Below, piece by piece: positions 33,160 to 43,096 of a DNA stretch of 64,000 bases. A program made the position numbers and the translations under genes. Origin of the DNA: Methylocystis suflitae (GTDB lineage Bacteria > Pseudomonadota > Alphaproteobacteria > Rhizobiales > Beijerinckiaceae); NCBI RefSeq assembly GCF_024448135.1, contig NZ_JAMRYX010000236.1, positions 1-64,000 of the forward strand, read 5' to 3'. The notes under the pieces were generated by a model. That model ran no database searches, was not told where the DNA came from, and was given only the letters and a program-made list of their open reading frames with translations. The first letter of the stretch is position 1. The number at the start of each line of letters is the position of its first letter.

Positions 33160-33211
33160 GTTCGAGCAGCGCGGCAGCGCAACCCGACCAGCTCTGCCGC
33201 GCTGCTCGAAC
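33160..33211 (+). repeat. Perfect 17-bp hairpin after the ISNCY-type gene
   Basis: Arms 33160-33176 (GTTCGAGCAGCGCGGCA) and 33195-33211 are exactly complementary with an 18-base loop. A degenerate version follows the second copy (about 34676-34728), so the hairpin belongs to the element. It could act as a terminator, although no T-run follows, or as a recognition structure. Confidence 0.7.
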
Positions 33212-33373
33212 CCGCAGCATCCGGGAAGCCCGACGGGTGACATTTCAACTTTGCACAAGCAGCGCCATTTCTGCCTTGCTGTGACAATGGATGTAGAACC
33301 CCATTAGAAAGGTCACAGCTCTCCCCGTTAGAGATGTCACTCATCCCGAGGCGACCCGCTTGGAGAAGTGAGT

Positions 33374-34646
33374 GATGACGCTCTTGTCGATGAGCGGCGC
33401 GGAGATCGACCGGTTATATGTGTTGCGTGATGTTATTGGAGAGCGGATTCCGGCCCGGGAAGCTGATGCGCATGACGCCGCGCCAGGTGTTTCGCTTGTT
33501 GCAGGTTTATCGGGCAGATGGGCCATCGGCGCTATTATCGAAGCGACGGGGCAAGCCGAGCAACCGATCGTATCCGCCGGTCGTCAGGACTGAAGTGCTG
33601 GCGCTGATAAGAGCCAACTACTCAGACTTTGGTCCGACGTTGGCGGCCGAAAAAGTTTTCTGAACGTCACGGATTGCGTTTGGGCGTAGAAACAGTGCGG
33701 CGTTGGATGCTGGCTGAAGGGCTCTGGAAAGATCGCCGGCAACGTCTCAAACCGGTTCACCAGCCGAGGCATCGGCGCGACTGCGTCGGCGAACTTAGTC
33801 GGATCGATGGCTCCGAGCATTGGTGGTTTGAGGATCGTGGCCCTCAATGCACCCTGCTCGTTTTCTTCGACGACGCCACGAGCCGGATCATGCATTTGGC
33901 TTTTATCGAGACCGAATCGACGTTCGATTATTTCGTCGCCGCTCGCACGTATTTGCAGCACTACGGCAAGCCGGTGGCTTTTTACTCGGACAAGCATGCG
34001 TTTCGCGTGAACAAGACCGGTGCGACGGGTGGCAACGGCATGACGCAATTTGGCCGAGCGCTGCATGAGCTAAACATCGATATCATCTGCGCGAATACCA
34101 GCCAGGCGAAAGGCAGAGTGGAGCGCGCGAATCTGACGTTGCAGGATCGGCTTTTGAAGGAGCTTCGGCTCGCCGGAATCTCGACGATGGAAGCCGGCAA
34201 CGCTTTCTTGCCGGCGTTCATGGAGGATTACAATCGCCGGTTCCCCTTTCAGCGACAAAGATCTTCACCGGCCGCTTTGCAAGGACGACGATCTTGATGA
34301 GGTTTTCGCTTGGAAGGAGGATCGCACGGTCTCCAACAGCCTGACGCTTCAACACGACAAGGTGCTATTCATCCTCGAGGCGAACGAGATCACACCTCCC
34401 CTCGCCCGCCAGCGCGTGACGATTTTCGACTATCCGGATGGCCGCTTCGTCATCAAGCACCAGGGCCGCGAGCTGCCCTATCGCATTTTCGATAAGGTGC
34501 AGCAGGTCGATCAAGCCGCCATTGTCGAGAACAAGCGATTGGGGCCCGTTCTGGCCTATATCGCAGACCGCCAGAAGCAACTCGGTGAGAGCCGCAGCAA
34601 AAAGGCGCCGCGCCGTGGGGCCACGCCAAGAGCATTTTCAAGGTAG
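33374..34646 (+). pseudogene. Second ISNCY-type transposase copy, frameshifted
   Basis: Homologous to the copy at 32194 but broken by at least three frame changes (near 33460, 33655 and 34260). It retains the catalytic core that the first copy lacks: FFDDATSRIMHLAFIETEST, FYSDKHAFRVNKTG and NTSQAKGRVERANLTLQDRL. The C-terminal DEVFAWKEDRTVSNSLTLQH and LFILEANEITPPLARQR segments follow in another frame. Neither copy encodes an intact transposase. Confidence 0.8.
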
Positions 34647-34808
34647 GCTGAATGTCTCTGAGAGATTGCGGGTTCCGTTCGAGCAGCGCGGCTGCGCTAA
34701 CCCGACCGGCTGCGCCGCGCGCTGCCCGAACCCCGAGATTGCGGGCGCTGCCTGTGACATTTCTAACGAGCACAAGCTGCGACTTGTCTATTGAGTTCTG
34801 ACAAATAT

Positions 34809-34831
34809 TGTAGCTGCAATATAGAGATGTC
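34809..34831 (+). repeat. 23-bp direct repeat, right copy
   Basis: Right-hand counterpart of 32106-32128, differing at one position (GAGATGTC for CAGATGTC). Confidence 0.6.
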
Positions 34832-34950
34832 GCATTCCTTCTCGGCTCCCTGCGTATTTGGTGTTGCGTGCTCGTTATGGCTCAACACAAAAGCCCGCGA
34901 TCGATCAAAATCGGACACCTTTATCCGGAAGTGCAGGAAGCGAAACTACA

Positions 34951-35469
34951 CTATCTCCATGAGAGCTGATCCTTGGGTAGCCGACCGCTCGGATCGTAAA
35001 CGGAAACTTGGTGAGGGCGACTCTTGCCCCATTTCCAAAGCACGAGATTTTGATCGGCGGAGGTTGCGCCGGGCGCAAAACTCGGAACAAGGATGCCGGC
35101 CTTTCCCGCGTCGAGCAGCTTCCGTGAGATCCGCCACGACGGCGGCTCACTGCCTTGCGAGATGTTCGAGAACCAAGCGCAAGCCAAATCGGCGAGCGAG
35201 GCACCGTCGGTTTTTCGATCGTCCTCGGTGCGCAGGTCGACGATGTCGTCGCAGTCGACGTCATAAGAGCAGATCACGCATGGCTCGATCTTATGTGCGA
35301 ATCCCTGGTTGATTTCCTTGACGGCTGTCGTGATCGTCAGCGCAAGGTAGAGCGCTGGAACGCCTTTCGGATTGAAGCGGCCTCCATGGATCGCCGCGCC
35401 TTCACCAGAGAGCGGCGCGAAGGACCATCTCGGATCATGCGCCCGGTAGCAGGTCCCATGGAATCTCAA
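34951..35469 (-). CDS. RES-domain toxin (172 aa)
   Basis: RES toxins degrade NAD+. The family hallmarks are present: YRAHDPRWSFAPLSGEGAAI (Arg), GGRFNPKGVPALYLALTITT (the R..K/Y motif) and a later Ser/Glu region with QNLVLWKWG. Its length is typical. It overlaps the upstream Xre/MbcA-type antitoxin by four bases (ATGA), the usual antitoxin-first order of this type II module. Confidence 0.88.
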   Translation of the reverse strand: MRFHGTCYRAHDPRWSFAPLSGEGAAIHGGRFNPKGVPALYLALTITTAVKEINQGFAHKIEPCVICSYDVDCDDIVDLRTEDDRKTDGASLADLACAWFSNISQGSEPPSWRISRKLLDAGKAGILVPSFAPGATSADQNLVLWKWGKSRPHQVSVYDPSGRLPKDQLSWR

Positions 35470-35918
35470 GCAAACCCGCCAAGGGCAATGTGATCGAGAT
35501 AGTCACGCAGCGCCCCAGCCTGCCCATCCTTGACCAGCGCTTCGGCGGTTCGGCCGCCGAACGCCGGAATCGGCTGGGCGCGATACCAGGCCATCGCCTG
35601 CTCCTTGCCACCCGCCCAGTCGGAAATACGAGAGACGATTTCGAGCATTTCCTTGAGGCGCGACTGGGTCTTGGGTCCCTCGAGACGCGCGCGCTTATAA
35701 AGGGCTTCGCGGCTGAGGCCGATGGTTTCGGCGAGTTGTCCTTTGGACATGCCGAAGGCCGAGGCGACGCCATCGAGCTGCACGAGGCCGCGTTTGCCTA
35801 TTAGGATCGCCGCAAGGGGGCCGGCGGCCATGACAGTCTTTTGAGCCGCTCTGCGCCTATGCGTCCTACGCGTGGGGAGTTTCTTGACTTGTGCGGCGGG
35901 GGCTTTGGGGGCGGCCAT
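35466..35918 (-). CDS. MbcA/ParS/Xre-type antitoxin (150 aa)
   Basis: This is the partner of the RES toxin. An Xre-like HTH (VASAFGMSKGQLAETIGLSREALYKRARL) is followed by the C-terminal toxin-binding DUF2384 region (EMLEIVSRISDWAGGKEQAMAWYRAQPIPAFGGRTAEALV). The basic N-terminus (KKLPTRRTHRRRAAQK) is consistent with DNA binding. The ATG at 35918 is preferred over 35960 because it follows AGGATAT and leaves room for the promoter upstream. Confidence 0.88.
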   Translation of the reverse strand: MAAPKAPAAQVKKLPTRRTHRRRAAQKTVMAAGPLAAILIGKRGLVQLDGVASAFGMSKGQLAETIGLSREALYKRARLEGPKTQSRLKEMLEIVSRISDWAGGKEQAMAWYRAQPIPAFGGRTAEALVKDGQAGALRDYLDHIALGGFA

Positions 35919-35948
35919 GGGAGATATCCTGCCAGATTTACAGGTCAT

Positions 35949-35976
35949 ATTATAGGGCATCTTCTCGCCGCCTCAA
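35949..35976 (-). promoter_or_regulatory. Sigma70-like promoter of the antitoxin-RES operon
   Basis: On the minus strand, TTGAGG (35971-35976) and a perfect TATAAT (35949-35954) are spaced by 16 bases and end about 30 bases before the antitoxin ATG. Autorepression by the antitoxin is expected from the family. Confidence 0.6.
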
Positions 35977-36289
35977 GTGGAAAAGTAAGAGGGCCCTTTG
36001 GGCTTTGTGCCGCGGAACCCGGGGCGTTTCATTGTTCTTGTCGACGGACTCTTTCTCAAGCGCGCGCTCGTGATGAACCGGCATCGGCTCGAAACTCGTG
36101 GGCTTCAGCGATACGATGGTCGATCGACTGAAGGCGCAGGGCTTGATTGCAGGAATCGTCGCCTGGAAGCTGCGGCTCTTCGTGCCGCTCGGCGATGAGG
36201 CTGCAAAATCGTCGAGAAACTTCTCGCGCTTTATCCCCTCCTCCGCGTCGCGCCCGCGACCCGCGTCAGTTCGTAAGATGGGAGGCGAT
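35977..36289. other. Gap with possible gene scraps
   Basis: One plus-strand frame reads GFSDTMVDRLKAQGLIAGIV and WKLRLFVPLGDEAA (36098-36199). It looks protein-like but has no credible start, and I do not recognise it. Nothing else is supported. Confidence 0.3.
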
Positions 36290-36813
36290 CAGAGACATCA
36301 TTCCAGTTTTCCGCGCCCTCGGATCAGCGTCGACAGCTCACGGGCGACACGCTTGCCCGAGATCGATGTGTCGCGGATCGCCGCCAGGCATTCGCGCGTC
36401 ACGTCGTCGACGACGATGTTGAGGATGCGGAACCACCTGCCGCAGGCGAACTGTCATGCGCGAAGGCCAAAGACCAGCGCGCATTCGGCCTTGGCTCGAC
36501 AAGGATCGGCACCCGTGTTCCGACGGCGTGGCGGGCCGCGTTTGCGCACCGTAATCCCTTCCTCGCGGTAAAGCCGGTAGATGGGTTTTTTGCCCGAGCG
36601 CTCGCCTTCCTGGCGCAGCAGGATGAACAGTCGCCGATAGCCAAAGCGTCGGCGCGCGTTGGCGAGTTCCCGAAGTCTTTCGCGCAGTTCCCGATCCGCC
36701 GGCCGCTTTGGCGTATAGCGAACCGTCGTGCGGTCGATGGCGACGATGTTACAGGCCCGACGCTCCGACAGGCCCATGACGGCCCGAAGGTGCGCGACGG
36801 CTGCACGCTTCAC
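36290..36813 (-). pseudogene. IS3 orfB remnant
   Basis: [40 protein letters not shown] and [19 protein letters not shown] are the HTH_21 region of an IS3 OrfB. Further pieces continue in another frame to RGRGKPGM near 36290, where similarity stops before the catalytic Glu. The gene is very close to the copy at 58970-59719. Confidence 0.8.
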
Positions 36814-36832
36814 GGCGCCGGGGACTCCGATT

Positions 36833-36870
36833 TCATTCCGGCCACCATTCCGAGATGAAGCCGGCCGCCT
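36833..36870 (+). repeat. Left terminal repeats of the IS21 remnant
   Basis: ATTCCGGCCACCATTCCG followed by AGATGAAGCCGGCC matches, in inverse orientation, the repeated units at 37831-37902. Multiple short repeats at each end are typical of IS21. Confidence 0.55.
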
Positions 36871-36957
36871 GAGAGTCCTTTGGTCCTCTTTTCGTCTGCT
36901 GCCTGCAGGTCAGCAACTTTGGCATTCCGCCTTGTCGAGATCGACGGGGAGAACGGG

Positions 36958-37740
36958 ATGCCGGCGAAGAGAGAACCGACCATGGGACAACTGAGGCACA
37001 TGCTGCGGCTTGCCCACGAGGGGGTGAGCGCGCGCGCGAGATGGGGCGCCGGCTCGGCGTGGCGCGCAGCACGATCCAGGACAATTTGAAGCGGGCCACG
37101 ACGGGGGTGTGATCTGGCCGCTGCCCGAGGAGTTGGACGACGCGGCGCTGGAGAAGCGTCTATTCACGCAGCCGGCGTCAAGACGGGTGCGCGCCGCCGG
37201 GTTGAGCCGGACTGGGCGGAACTGGCGCGGGAGCTGAAACGCGCCGGCGTCAACATGATGATCTTGTGGGAGGAATACCGGGCCACGCAACCGAAGGTTA
37301 TGGCTACAGCCGTTTTTGCGATCTGCTTCGCGGCTTTGAGCGACGACTGACGCCGGTGATACGGGAGCGCCATGCGCCCGGCGACAAGGTCTTCGTCGAC
37401 TATTCGGCCAAGCGCATCGGCATCGTGAACCCAGCCACGGGCGAGATCCGCGAGGCGGAGATTTTCGTCGCCGTGCTCGGCACCTCGAACCTCACTTATG
37501 CGGAAGCAACTTGGACGCAGAAGCTGACGGATTGAACCGGGGCACATGTGCGCATGTTCCGTTTTTTCGGCGGCGCGCCGCGGCTGCTGGTTCCTGACAA
37601 TCTGAAGAGCGGGGTCAACAAGGCGTCGTTCTACGACCCCGAGATCAATCGGACCTATGGCGCGCTCGCGTCGCATTACGGCGTCGGCGTGCTGCCAGCT
37701 CGGCCGAGAAAACCGCGTGACAAAGCGGCGCTCGGCCGCG
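36958..37740 (+). pseudogene. istA: IS21 istA transposase, frameshifted and truncated
   Basis: Starting at ATG 36958 (MPAKREPTMGQLRHMLRLAH), successive frames read WPLPEELDDAALEKRLF, GYGYSRFCDLLRGFERRLTP, DKVFVDYSAKRIGIVNPATG (catalytic Asp region) and [20 protein letters not shown]. At least three frame changes are present, and both the C-terminal half and istB are missing. Confidence 0.8.
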
Positions 37741-37830
37741 ACAAAAAACGAACCCGCTTGACCGCGTTCAAAACGCGAAACATCATTCAAACCGATCTGC
37801 AGCAGAGCAACGCCGGTGGCCGACATCAAA

Positions 37831-37902
37831 TCGGAATGCCGGCCGGCTTCGGATTGGAATAGGTGGCCGGCTTCATATTGGAATGCATGGCCGGCTTCGT
37901 CG
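37831..37902 (+). repeat. Right terminal repeats of the IS21 remnant
   Basis: The unit GGCCGGCTTC plus ATTGGAAT recurs three times (37840, 37866, 37890). Together with 36833-36870 these form the inverted ends of the element. Confidence 0.6.
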
Positions 37903-37904
37903 GT

Positions 37905-38124
37905 ATCCGCAGCCAGAAGCTTCTTCAGCTTTGCGTTCTCGTCCTCCAATGCCTTCAGCCGCTTCGCTTCGGAAGCGTCCATGCCGCCGAATTTGGCTTT
38001 CCAATTGTAGAGCGTCGCTTCCGAAACCGCGTATTTGCGCGCCAGATCCGCGACCTTCGCGCCTGCTTCCCGCTCCCGTAAAATCCCGATGATCTGCTCT
38101 TCTGTGAACCGCTTCTTCTTCATC
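37905..38124 (-). pseudogene. IS3 orfA remnant
   Basis: Minus-strand [40 protein letters not shown] and [20 protein letters not shown] form a typical IS3 OrfA HTH. The frame then leaves homology after AKLKKLLA, exactly where the IS21 remnant begins. Confidence 0.85.
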
Positions 38125-38305
38125 TCGTCCGTCCCTGCAATGGGGTCAGATGGGGACTCTGATGGAAGCTGGAGGAGCTTTTTAAGGGGGAGGTCAGCGC
38201 CGTCGTTCCGCGCCAGCGTCACTCGGCGCCGCCGGCTGATGCGAGGCGTCGCTTCGATCCCAAAATCATCGCCGCTGAGCTGCGCCGCGCCGCGGCTTCG
38301 CCGCT

Positions 38306-39193
38306 CTATGCGACCGGCGAGAACTCCCGCTCTGTCTCGGCGAGCACCTGCGAGATATATTGACCATAACCGCTCTTGGAGAGTCTAGACGAGGCGGCGC
38401 GCACCTGCGCGGCGTCGATCCACCCCGCTCGGAAGGCGATCTCTTCGAGGCAGGCGACGCGCTGTCCCTGCCGCTGCTCGATGGCGCGCACATATTCGCT
38501 CGCTTCGATCAGCGCCTCGGGCGTGCCGGTGTCGAGCCAGGCGAATCCGCGGCCAAGTCGAGCGACCTGCAGTTCGCCGAGCTCCAAATAGACGCGGTTG
38601 AGATCAGTGATCTCCAATTCGCCGCGCGGGGAAGGCTTCAGTTGCGCCGCGAATTCCGGCGCACGTTCGTCGTAAAAATAGAGGCCTGTCACGGCCCAAT
38701 TCGATCGCGGGCGCGTCGGCTTTTCTTCGATTGAGATCGCGCGGCCGGCCGAATCAAATTCGACGACGCCGTAACGCTCCGGATCGCGCACATGATAGGC
38801 GAATACCGCGGCCGAACTGCGCGACGATTCGCTCAATACTTCCGGCAGGCCATGGCCATAGAAGATATTGTCGCCAAGGATGAGCACCGAGGGTTCGACA
38901 TCGACGAATTCGGCGCCGATAAGATAGGCCTGCGCCAGCCCCTCCGGCCGCGGCTGCACGGCGTAAGACAGCGACAGGCCCCATTGCGCGCCGCTCCCGA
39001 GCAGCCGCTTGAAGGAAAGCAGGTCCTCCGGCGTAGTGATGATCAGGATCTCACGCACGCCGGCGAGCATCAGCGTGCTGAGCGGGTAATAGATCATCGG
39101 CTTGTCGTAGACGGGAAGCAACTGCTTCGAGGTGACGAGCGTCATCGGATGCAGCCTTGTGCCGCTTCCTCCAGCGAGAATGATGCCACGCAT
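38306..39193 (-). CDS. rfbA: Glucose-1-phosphate thymidylyltransferase (295 aa)
   Basis: First enzyme of dTDP-L-rhamnose synthesis (glucose-1-phosphate + dTTP to dTDP-glucose). The nucleotidyltransferase signature [20 protein letters not shown] opens the protein, followed by [32 protein letters not shown] (metal-binding Asp), [20 protein letters not shown] and [16 protein letters not shown]. The ATG at 39193 is chosen at the start of the signature. It lies 11 bases downstream of rfbD in the operon rfbB-C-D-A. Confidence 0.95.
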   Translation of the reverse strand: MRGIILAGGSGTRLHPMTLVTSKQLLPVYDKPMIYYPLSTLMLAGVREILIITTPEDLLSFKRLLGSGAQWGLSLSYAVQPRPEGLAQAYLIGAEFVDVEPSVLILGDNIFYGHGLPEVLSESSRSSAAVFAYHVRDPERYGVVEFDSAGRAISIEEKPTRPRSNWAVTGLYFYDERAPEFAAQLKPSPRGELEITDLNRVYLELGELQVARLGRGFAWLDTGTPEALIEASEYVRAIEQRQGQRVACLEEIAFRAGWIDAAQVRAASSRLSKSGYGQYISQVLAETEREFSPVA

Positions 39194-39204
39194 GAGAATC
39201 CTAT

Positions 39205-40086
39205 TCAGTTTGGAATTAATCGGGCGACGCAGGCGTTGACGGAGTCGCGCCATTTGGGCAGCGCGACGCCGTAGCCGGCTTCGAGCTTGGCGTTGTCGAG
39301 CCGTGAATTCGCTGGACGGCGGGCCGGCGTCGGATAGTCTGCGGTGGCGATGCGCTTGACGCGCACGGGCTTGCGGCCCTGCCTCTCTGCCGCGGCAAAG
39401 ATCGCGTCCGCCATGTCCGCCCAGCTTGCTTCGCCCTCCCCGGTCATGTGGAAAGCGCCACGCAGGCTCGGATCGGAATCGTCGACCAGCCTTTCGACGA
39501 TGGCGAGCAGCGCGTCGGCGATATCGAGCGCGCTCGTCGGATTGCCGATCTGGTCGGCGACGACGCCGATTTCGTCCCGGGTCTCGCCAAGACGCAGCAT
39601 CGACTTGACGAAATTCGCTCCAAACGGACTGTAAACCCAGGCGGTGCGCAAAATGACCGAATTTTCGCAGCGCGCGGCAATCTGCTTTTCGCCTTCGAGC
39701 TTCGAGCGTCCATAGGCGCCGGTCGGGCCGGGTTCGTCGTCTTCGCGATAGGGCCGATCGAGCGTTCCATCGAAGACGTAGTCGGTCGAAAGATGCAGCA
39801 GCGGCACCTTCAGTTCGGCGGCGGTTTCGGCGACGAAGCCCGCGCCCGCGCCATTGACGCGCATCGCGACGTCGGGTTCGCTCTCGGCCTTGTCGACTTG
39901 AGTGTAAGCGGCGGCGTTGACGATCGCGTCGCAGCGCACGCTGCGTAGTGACGCGAGAACCATGTCGCGCGAGGAGAGGTCGAAGCGCGGACGGCCGAGC
40001 GCGAGCATTTCGACGCCTCTCGGCGCGCGCTCGATGAGGGAGCTGACGACCTGGCCCGTGAGCCCGGTGACGGCGATGCGCTTCAT
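39205..40086 (-). CDS. rfbD: dTDP-4-dehydrorhamnose reductase (293 aa)
   Basis: Last enzyme of the dTDP-rhamnose pathway. It has an SDR-type Rossmann start [20 protein letters not shown] and INAAAYT-like [34 protein letters not shown] and [14 protein letters not shown] give the catalytic Tyr-x-x-x-Lys. The ATG at 40086 is chosen for the intact Rossmann start. It sits 10 bases downstream of rfbC. Confidence 0.95.
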   Translation of the reverse strand: MKRIAVTGLTGQVVSSLIERAPRGVEMLALGRPRFDLSSRDMVLASLRSVRCDAIVNAAAYTQVDKAESEPDVAMRVNGAGAGFVAETAAELKVPLLHLSTDYVFDGTLDRPYREDDEPGPTGAYGRSKLEGEKQIAARCENSVILRTAWVYSPFGANFVKSMLRLGETRDEIGVVADQIGNPTSALDIADALLAIVERLVDDSDPSLRGAFHMTGEGEASWADMADAIFAAAERQGRKPVRVKRIATADYPTPARRPANSRLDNAKLEAGYGVALPKWRDSVNACVARLIPN

Positions 40087-40096
40087 CTTGCCCACT

Positions 40097-40687
40097 TTAC
40101 GCAAAAACCTCCGCCAGATCACGCAGCCGCGGCCATTTGCGATCCTTGTCCGACAGCACGGCGCTTCCGGCGGCGGCCGGCCACGCTATCCCGATGTCAG
40201 GGTCATCCCAAGCGACGCCGCAATCATGCTGCGGCGAATAGAAATTCGTAACTTTGTAGATGACTTCCGTATCGGGCTCGAGCGTGACGAAACCATGCGC
40301 GAATCCGATGGGAATGAACAGCTGACGCCAGTTCTCTTTCGAAAGCTCGACGACAACGTGACGCCCGAACGTCGGCGAAGACCGTCGAAGATCGACGGCG
40401 ACGTCGAGTATGCGACCACTGATCACGCGGACGAGCTTGTCCTGCGCGAAGGGCGCGGTCTGGTAATGCAAGCCGCGCACCGTCCCGACGTCGCGGGACA
40501 ATGAGTGATTGTCCTGGACGAAGTCGAAATTCAATCCGGCGTTCGCCCAGGTCTTTTCGTTATGCGTTTCGCAAAAGAAGCCCCGCTCGTCGCCGAATTT
40601 TATAGGCGTAACGAGCTTCAGCCCAGGAAGCTCGAGATCTTCAAACAAACAGTCCCCCTGTCGCGCGTCAGGCGACGGCTTCTTCAT
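40097..40687 (-). CDS. rfbC: dTDP-4-dehydrorhamnose 3,5-epimerase (196 aa)
   Basis: Cupin-fold epimerase. Motifs include [38 protein letters not shown] (catalytic His), [40 protein letters not shown] (catalytic Asp/Tyr region) and [20 protein letters not shown]. Normal RfbC is about 180 aa; the ATG at 40687 gives a short N-terminal extension. It overlaps the rfbB end by 20 bases. Confidence 0.95.
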   Translation of the reverse strand: MKKPSPDARQGDCLFEDLELPGLKLVTPIKFGDERGFFCETHNEKTWANAGLNFDFVQDNHSLSRDVGTVRGLHYQTAPFAQDKLVRVISGRILDVAVDLRRSSPTFGRHVVVELSKENWRQLFIPIGFAHGFVTLEPDTEVIYKVTNFYSPQHDCGVAWDDPDIGIAWPAAAGSAVLSDKDRKWPRLRDLAEVFA

Positions 40688-41744
40688 CTTGCTCGGTAAG
40701 CACACCGAGGCGCTCGCCGCGATATGTCCCCGAACGGATCGCTTGCCACCAATCCGAGTTATCGAGATACCAGCGCACGGTTTTGCGAAGACCGGTTTCA
40801 AACCGCTCAGCCGGCCGCCATCCGAGTTCGCGTTCGATCTTGGAGGCGTCGATGGCGTAGCGCAGATCATGTCCCGGCCGATCGGCGACGAAGGCGATGA
40901 GATCGCGATGCGGTCCGGCCCGCCGCGGACGGAATTCGTCCATGAGTTCGCAGATCGCTTGCACCACGTCGATATTGCGCCATTCGTTGCGTCCGCCGAC
41001 GTTATAAGATTCGCCGACTTCCCCTTCGCGCGCAACGCGCATCAGCGCCGAGGCGTGGTCCTCGACATAAAGCCAGTCGCGCACATTCTCGCCGCGGCCG
41101 TAGATCGGCAGCGGTTTCTCCTCGATCGCGTTGATGATGGTGAGCGGAATGAGCTTCTCGGGAAAATGATAGGGACCATAATTGTTGGAGCAATTGGTGA
41201 CGATCGTCGGAAGACCATATGTATGGCGCCAGGCGCGCACGAGATGATCCGACCCCGCCTTCGAGGCCGAATAGGGCGACGTCGGCGCATAGGGCGTGTC
41301 TTCGCAGAAGAGGCCTTCCGTGCCGAGCGCGCCGAACACCTCATCGGTGGAGATATGCATGAAGCGGAAGGCGCGCGCGCGGGCGCGATCAAGCCGCCGC
41401 CAATAGTCGAGCGCCGCCCGCAGCATGACAAATGTGCCGACGACATTAGTCTCGATGAAGGCGGCCGGCCCGTCGATCGAGCGATCGACATGGCTTTCGG
41501 CGGCAAGATGCATGACGATGTCAGGCTGAAAATCCTCGAAGGCGCGCGCGACCGCCACCGCGTCGCAGATATCGGCTTGAAGAAAGGCGAAAAGGGGATT
41601 GTCGGCGATGGGCCGCAGCGATGCGAGGTTTCCCGCATAGGTGAGCTTGTCGAGAACGAGAATCTGATCGACGCTCTTGCCGATGACGGCGCGCGCAACG
41701 GCCGAGCCGATGAACCCCGCGCCCCCGGTGATCAATAATTTCAT
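40668..41744 (-). CDS. rfbB: dTDP-glucose 4,6-dehydratase (358 aa)
   Basis: Second enzyme of dTDP-rhamnose synthesis. [18 protein letters not shown] is the NAD-binding motif. [12 protein letters not shown] and [20 protein letters not shown] give the catalytic Thr/Asp/Glu and Tyr-x-x-x-Lys. [17 protein letters not shown] and the C-terminal [12 protein letters not shown] are family hallmarks. It is the first gene of the leftward rfbBCDA operon. The region 41745-42000 upstream must hold the promoter, though no clear consensus is visible. Confidence 0.95.
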   Translation of the reverse strand: MKLLITGGAGFIGSAVARAVIGKSVDQILVLDKLTYAGNLASLRPIADNPLFAFLQADICDAVAVARAFEDFQPDIVMHLAAESHVDRSIDGPAAFIETNVVGTFVMLRAALDYWRRLDRARARAFRFMHISTDEVFGALGTEGLFCEDTPYAPTSPYSASKAGSDHLVRAWRHTYGLPTIVTNCSNNYGPYHFPEKLIPLTIINAIEEKPLPIYGRGENVRDWLYVEDHASALMRVAREGEVGESYNVGGRNEWRNIDVVQAICELMDEFRPRRAGPHRDLIAFVADRPGHDLRYAIDASKIERELGWRPAERFETGLRKTVRWYLDNSDWWQAIRSGTYRGERLGVLTEQDEEAVA

Positions 41745-42009
41745 CAAAGCCCCGCTTTTCGCTATCGCTCCGCCCTGAAATCGCGCCTTCACGCCCGCAA
41801 GCTTTATTGCGAAGGCGGCGGTCAGCGCTCAAGCCGTTTACGCGGACTATGTGGCAGAACAACGTCATGGCGCTGCATAAGAATTTGGCTTGGCCGCGCG
41901 CGATGGCCTGAATTGCGCGATTGCTGCGCGCGACAAGCGGAGAGGGAACCCATATCAAACTGAGACGACTCTATGGTCGCGTCGGCGTATTACACTCCTC
42001 GCGCTAAGA

Positions 42010-42759
42010 TAGAGTGGCGGCTTCGAGCTGTTCGAGGCGATGCTCCAAGATGACCGGTATTTCGGCGTATGCGTTCGCCATCGATTCTGCGGCAGGTGCG
42101 ATTAGCTGCCGTTCTGGATAACAACACCGCCGAGCAGCCATTTTGCTCTGTCCAATGCCGCGGTCGAATGAATCGCCGCGCGCTGCGAGGCCTCGAAACT
42201 CGCCTCAATGAGACCAAAATAATTCTGGAACGGGCGCGCGGCCTTTCAACATCGACCGCGATTCTATCGAAACGGTCGTCGCGTTGACCCCGCTCCAGGG
42301 ACGACATAGAAGATCCCAGATCTCTGAAAATCCGCATTTGACGCTCGCCCGCCGTCGCGAGTGCGGATGTTGTGTGCATTCAGCCACGTTACGATGGCGT
42401 TTAGGCCCATCGGTCCATTGTTATTGACCCCATTCAGCGCCATCCGGTAGATGCGCCGCACCGTCTCGGCTGGATCGGGTCGCTCCGGCATCTTTTTGAT
42501 CTTCGCGACACGCTGCCCGGCCTCGGCGATTCCAGAATGGCGACGGCTTCTGTAGCGCCGCGTCGATCATCGCTTGGAACGCGGGGCGACGATCATCGGT
42601 CGCGGTATCACCGGGTTCGAGGAACTCGGCCGCGGCCTCCCAGCCGCGCTACAGGCAATAGCCTTCGATCTAGCGGCGCTGATCGGGAATTGACAGGTCG
42701 CTCTCGGCCTCTCGGCCGGTGGAACGCGAGATAGAGCGCGGCGCGCGGGCCGTCGCCAT
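42010..42759 (-). pseudogene. Serine recombinase (resolvase) remnant
   Basis: From ATG 42759 the minus strand reads STGREAESDLSIPDQRR, a stop, then EGYC, stops, RGWEAAAEFLEPGDTATDDR and PAFQAMIDAALQKPSPFW. After a deletion come ETVRRIYRMALNGVNNNGPM and LNAIVTWLNAHNIRTRDGG. These are N-terminal and recombinase-domain pieces of a large serine recombinase. Multiple stops and a missing middle show it is dead. It could be the remains of the integrase that brought in this segment. Confidence 0.75.
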
Positions 42760-42802
42760 GACCGTCGGGGTTTCCTCCACGCGAAGCGGGGTGCCATTGC
42801 CG

Positions 42803-43096
42803 CTACTCCTCCGACTCGAAGCTGCGATTTTCACGGCAATGCCAGAGACGCAGGATGAAGATGGTCTCGGCCGCGATCTCGTAGCGCATCTCGTAATTGC
42901 CGACGATAATCCGGCGGACCTCACGCGGCACATAGGCTTCCAGCTTCTCGCCGATCCGCGGATAATCGAGTAGCCGCTCCGGCGCGTGGGCGAGCTGCTG
43001 GACCACGCGCGTCGCCGCCTCGGGGGCGACCGAGTTTAGATGCTCGTGCAGTCGCACAAGGTCCGACGGCGCCTTGCTGGTCCACTGGATCTTCAA
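42803..43096 (-). CDS. parE: ParE/RelE-superfamily toxin (97 aa)
   Basis: Compact toxin with KIQWTSKAPSDLVRLHEHLN, RLLDYPRIGEKLEAYVPREV, RRIIVGNYEMRYEIAAETIF and ILRLWHCRENR, the ParE pattern. ParE proteins inhibit gyrase, but the family also contains RelE-like members, so the target is not certain. It is coupled to the RHH antitoxin by an ATGA overlap. Confidence 0.85.
   Translation of the reverse strand: MKIQWTSKAPSDLVRLHEHLNSVAPEAATRVVQQLAHAPERLLDYPRIGEKLEAYVPREVRRIIVGNYEMRYEIAAETIFILRLWHCRENRSFESEE

Larger units (their letters stand above)
36290..38196 (-). mobile_element. Decayed IS3-family element interrupted by an IS21 remnant
   Basis: IS3 orfA remnant (37905-38124) and orfB remnant (36290-36813), both on the minus strand, are separated by IS21-derived sequence (about 36833-37902, plus strand). 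The right end at 38170-38196 reads, on the minus strand, TGACCTCCCCCTTAAAAAG, a degenerate match to the IS3 ends seen at 56117 and 60043. The left end is not found, so the 3' part of orfB is deleted. Confidence 0.75.

Noticed and set aside
33160-33211. Strong hairpin as a classical Rho-independent terminator
   Set aside because: No U-tract follows, and a related hairpin accompanies the second copy, so it is more likely part of the element.
37831-37902. Short GC-rich repeats as possible replication iterons
   Set aside because: They match, in inverse orientation, repeats on the other side of istA sequence and are best read as IS21 ends.
40509-41738. 409-codon plus-strand frame opposite rfbB/rfbC
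   Set aside because: The rfb genes are clearly encoded on the other strand with catalytic motifs.
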